Shown here piece by piece: positions 63,071 to 64,000 of a stretch of 64,000 nucleotides of DNA. This stretch comes from Paenalicyclobacillus mengziensis (lineage in GTDB: Bacteria; Bacillota; Bacilli; Alicyclobacillales; Alicyclobacillaceae). The first letter of the stretch is position 1. Each line of letters begins with the position of its first letter. Below the pieces are notes generated by a model, which was not told the origin of the DNA, searched no databases, and was given only the letters and a program-made list of their open reading frames with translations. Position numbers and translations under genes: made by a program. The DNA is taken from NCBI RefSeq assembly GCF_017298635.1, contig NZ_CP071182.1:3076001-3140000 (forward strand), written 5' to 3'.

Positions 63071-63084
63071 CGCAAGCGTTTTCA
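63071..63084. promoter_or_regulatory. Candidate cre (CcpA) site next to the dyad array
   Basis: CGCAAGCGTTTTCA matches 12 of 14 positions of TGWAARCGYTWWCA. It abuts the last dyad, and its CGCAA could instead be a fourth half-site of the same array. Confidence 0.35.
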
Positions 63085-63165
63085 TTTATTGAAACAAGGC
63101 GGATTGAAAAAGGTCGACAAAAAAGGTCGACTGAAAGAAGTAGGTTTAGGTTCACACCGGTATGC

Positions 63166-64000
63166 TCATTCACCATCAACTTCGCCGAGCTTGTAATATA
63201 GACTTCGCAGCGAGATGCCAAGCTTGCGAGCTGCTTCCGTCTTGTTGCCACCTGTCTGCTGCAACATACGCCTGATGACGGTTTGCTCCACAACCTTCAC
63301 CATTTCGGACAGGCGTTGTGGATGAGATGACGGTGTGAGCAGGCTGTTCATAAGCTGCGGTGTGTCGACCAGGTCAGCCCCTGGTACCCCATCACCGCGT
63401 TGCAGAAATGGTAGATGGTGGGTGTCAAGAATGGTCTCGTGAAATTGCATGTGAATCATGGCGCGCCCGATGGTGTTTTCCAACTCTCTCACGTTGCCGG
63501 GCCAATCGTACTCGGTGAGGGCATTGATAGCTCCCGACGAGATTTCCTCGACGTTGCGCCCGTACGTCTGGTTATGACGGTAAACAATGTACATGGCTAT
63601 CTTCGGGATGTCCTGCTTGCGGTAACGCAGCGGTGGAATCACAATGGGAACCACATTCAGCCGGTAGTATAAATCTTCTCGAAACCGACCCTTGGCGACG
63701 GCTTGTTCAAGGTTGACATGTGTGGCTGCAATTAAACGAACGTCCACTGAGATGGGGGTGGTACCGCCAACACGGACGATTTCTCGTTCCTGCAGTGCCC
63801 GTAACAACTTTGCCTGCGTGACCGGACTCATTTCTCCGATTTCATCGAGAAACAGGGTACCGCCGGAAGCTTCTTCAAAGAGGCCTCGTTTGCCGCCTCG
63901 CTTTGCTCCGGTGAAGGCACCTTCTTCGTAGCCAAACAGCTCACTCTCGAGCAGCGATTCGGAGAGTGCTGCACAATTCACACGGACAAATGGGGATGAC
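63166..64000 (-). CDS. bkdR: Sigma-54-dependent activator BkdR-like, C-terminal part (cut by window end)
   Basis: About 278 codons visible, entering from beyond 64000 (upstream residues read PFVRV before NCAALSESL). AAA+ domain with [14 protein letters not shown] (sigma-54-contacting loop), [10 protein letters not shown] (Walker B), [15 protein letters not shown] and WPGNVREL; C-terminal Fis-type helix-turn-helix ([26 protein letters not shown]). Sensor domains and Walker A lie outside the window. Position next to bcd and the sigma-54 promoter supports a BkdR role; the regulator itself is one of several similar family types. Confidence 0.9.
   Translation of the reverse strand, partial: SSPFVRVNCAALSESLLESELFGYEEGAFTGAKRGGKRGLFEEASGGTLFLDEIGEMSPVTQAKLLRALQEREIVRVGGTTPISVDVRLIAATHVNLEQAVAKGRFREDLYYRLNVVPIVIPPLRYRKQDIPKIAMYIVYRHNQTYGRNVEEISSGAINALTEYDWPGNVRELENTIGRAMIHMQFHETILDTHHLPFLQRGDGVPGADLVDTPQLMNSLLTPSSHPQRLSEMVKVVEQTVIRRMLQQTGGNKTEAARKLGISLRSLYYKLGEVDGE

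Noticed and set aside
1-64000. CRISPR array, prophage, IS element or defence system
   Set aside because: No regularly spaced repeats, integrase next to an att site, transposase or nuclease/toxin cassette was seen. The one tyrosine recombinase is XerD by position.

Overview
The window comes from a spore-forming, low-GC-phylum Gram-positive (Bacillota) with roughly balanced base composition. Gene content and order resemble Alicyclobacillaceae and relatives. It carries spoIIA-sigF, spoVA, spmAB, ytfJ, spoIIM, sleB-ypeB, dacF, prsW and ccpA, and long stretches match the Bacillus subtilis order: der / yphA / rpsA-like ypfD / cmk / motI / ypeB-sleB, scpA-scpB / ytfJ / spmAB / rluB / resDE, and spoIIM / yqzK / xerD / deoB / dacF / spoIIA. 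The species assignment is an inference. No phage, IS element, CRISPR array or defence island was seen. Almost all genes lie on the minus strand, so transcription runs from high to low coordinates.

Region by region, in coordinate order: (1) 1-5 kb: der (edge), a DUF512 Fe-S/PDZ protein, a YphA-like membrane protein, S1-like RNA-binding protein, plsC and cmk. (2) 5-9.3 kb: a membrane-anchored hypothetical, a PilZ flagellar brake (motI) and the cortex-lytic pair sleB-ypeB. (3) 9.3-16 kb: glutamate dehydrogenase, mecA, a PepV-like dipeptidase, ccpA, tRNA-Leu(TAG) and a compact UvrD-like helicase. (4) 16-18 kb: metallophosphoesterase, methyltransferase, rhodanese. (5) 18-23 kb: odhA-odhB (2-oxoglutarate dehydrogenase E1 and E2). 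(6) 23-29 kb: a mixed-strand stretch with an HtrA-like protease lacking PDZ, two DUF1450 proteins, DUF2797, prsW, a divergent sirtuin and an XRE regulator. (7) 28.7-36.8 kb: resDE, rluB, spmAB, ytfJ, DUF2953, scpAB and an M50 protease. (8) 37-49 kb: spoVA (C, D, Eb, Ea only), spoIIA-sigF, dacF, a DUF1540 protein, deoB, xerD, yqzK, an RNHCP protein, spoIIM, endoQ-nudF. (9) 49-64 kb: a branched-chain amino acid catabolic island. It holds an M20 peptidase, an acyl-CoA carboxyltransferase, a B12-domain/methylmalonyl-CoA epimerase fusion, methylmalonyl-CoA mutase, lipB, lipA, the branched-chain 2-oxo acid dehydrogenase (E2, E1beta, E1alpha, E3), leucine/valine dehydrogenase and a sigma-54 activator cut by the window end.

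The clearest functional logic is in the last 15 kb. Bcd deaminates Val/Leu/Ile, and the dehydrogenase (lipoylated through LipB/LipA) makes branched acyl-CoAs for branched fatty acids or oxidation. Propionyl-CoA units can then pass through carboxyltransferase, epimerase and mutase to succinyl-CoA. A near-consensus -24/-12 promoter and an array of three 14-bp dyads lie between bcd and the BkdR-type activator gene. They give a testable sigma-54 control model, possibly combined with CcpA.

I found no clearly new system. The most useful novelties are the regulatory array upstream of bcd, the B12/epimerase fusion, a sirtuin with a degenerate NAD motif, four small ORFs with good ribosome-binding sites (three of unknown family and one DUF1540), and local rearrangements relative to Bacillus: loss of fur, punA, resABC, spoVAA/AB/AF and ptb/buk from their usual places.
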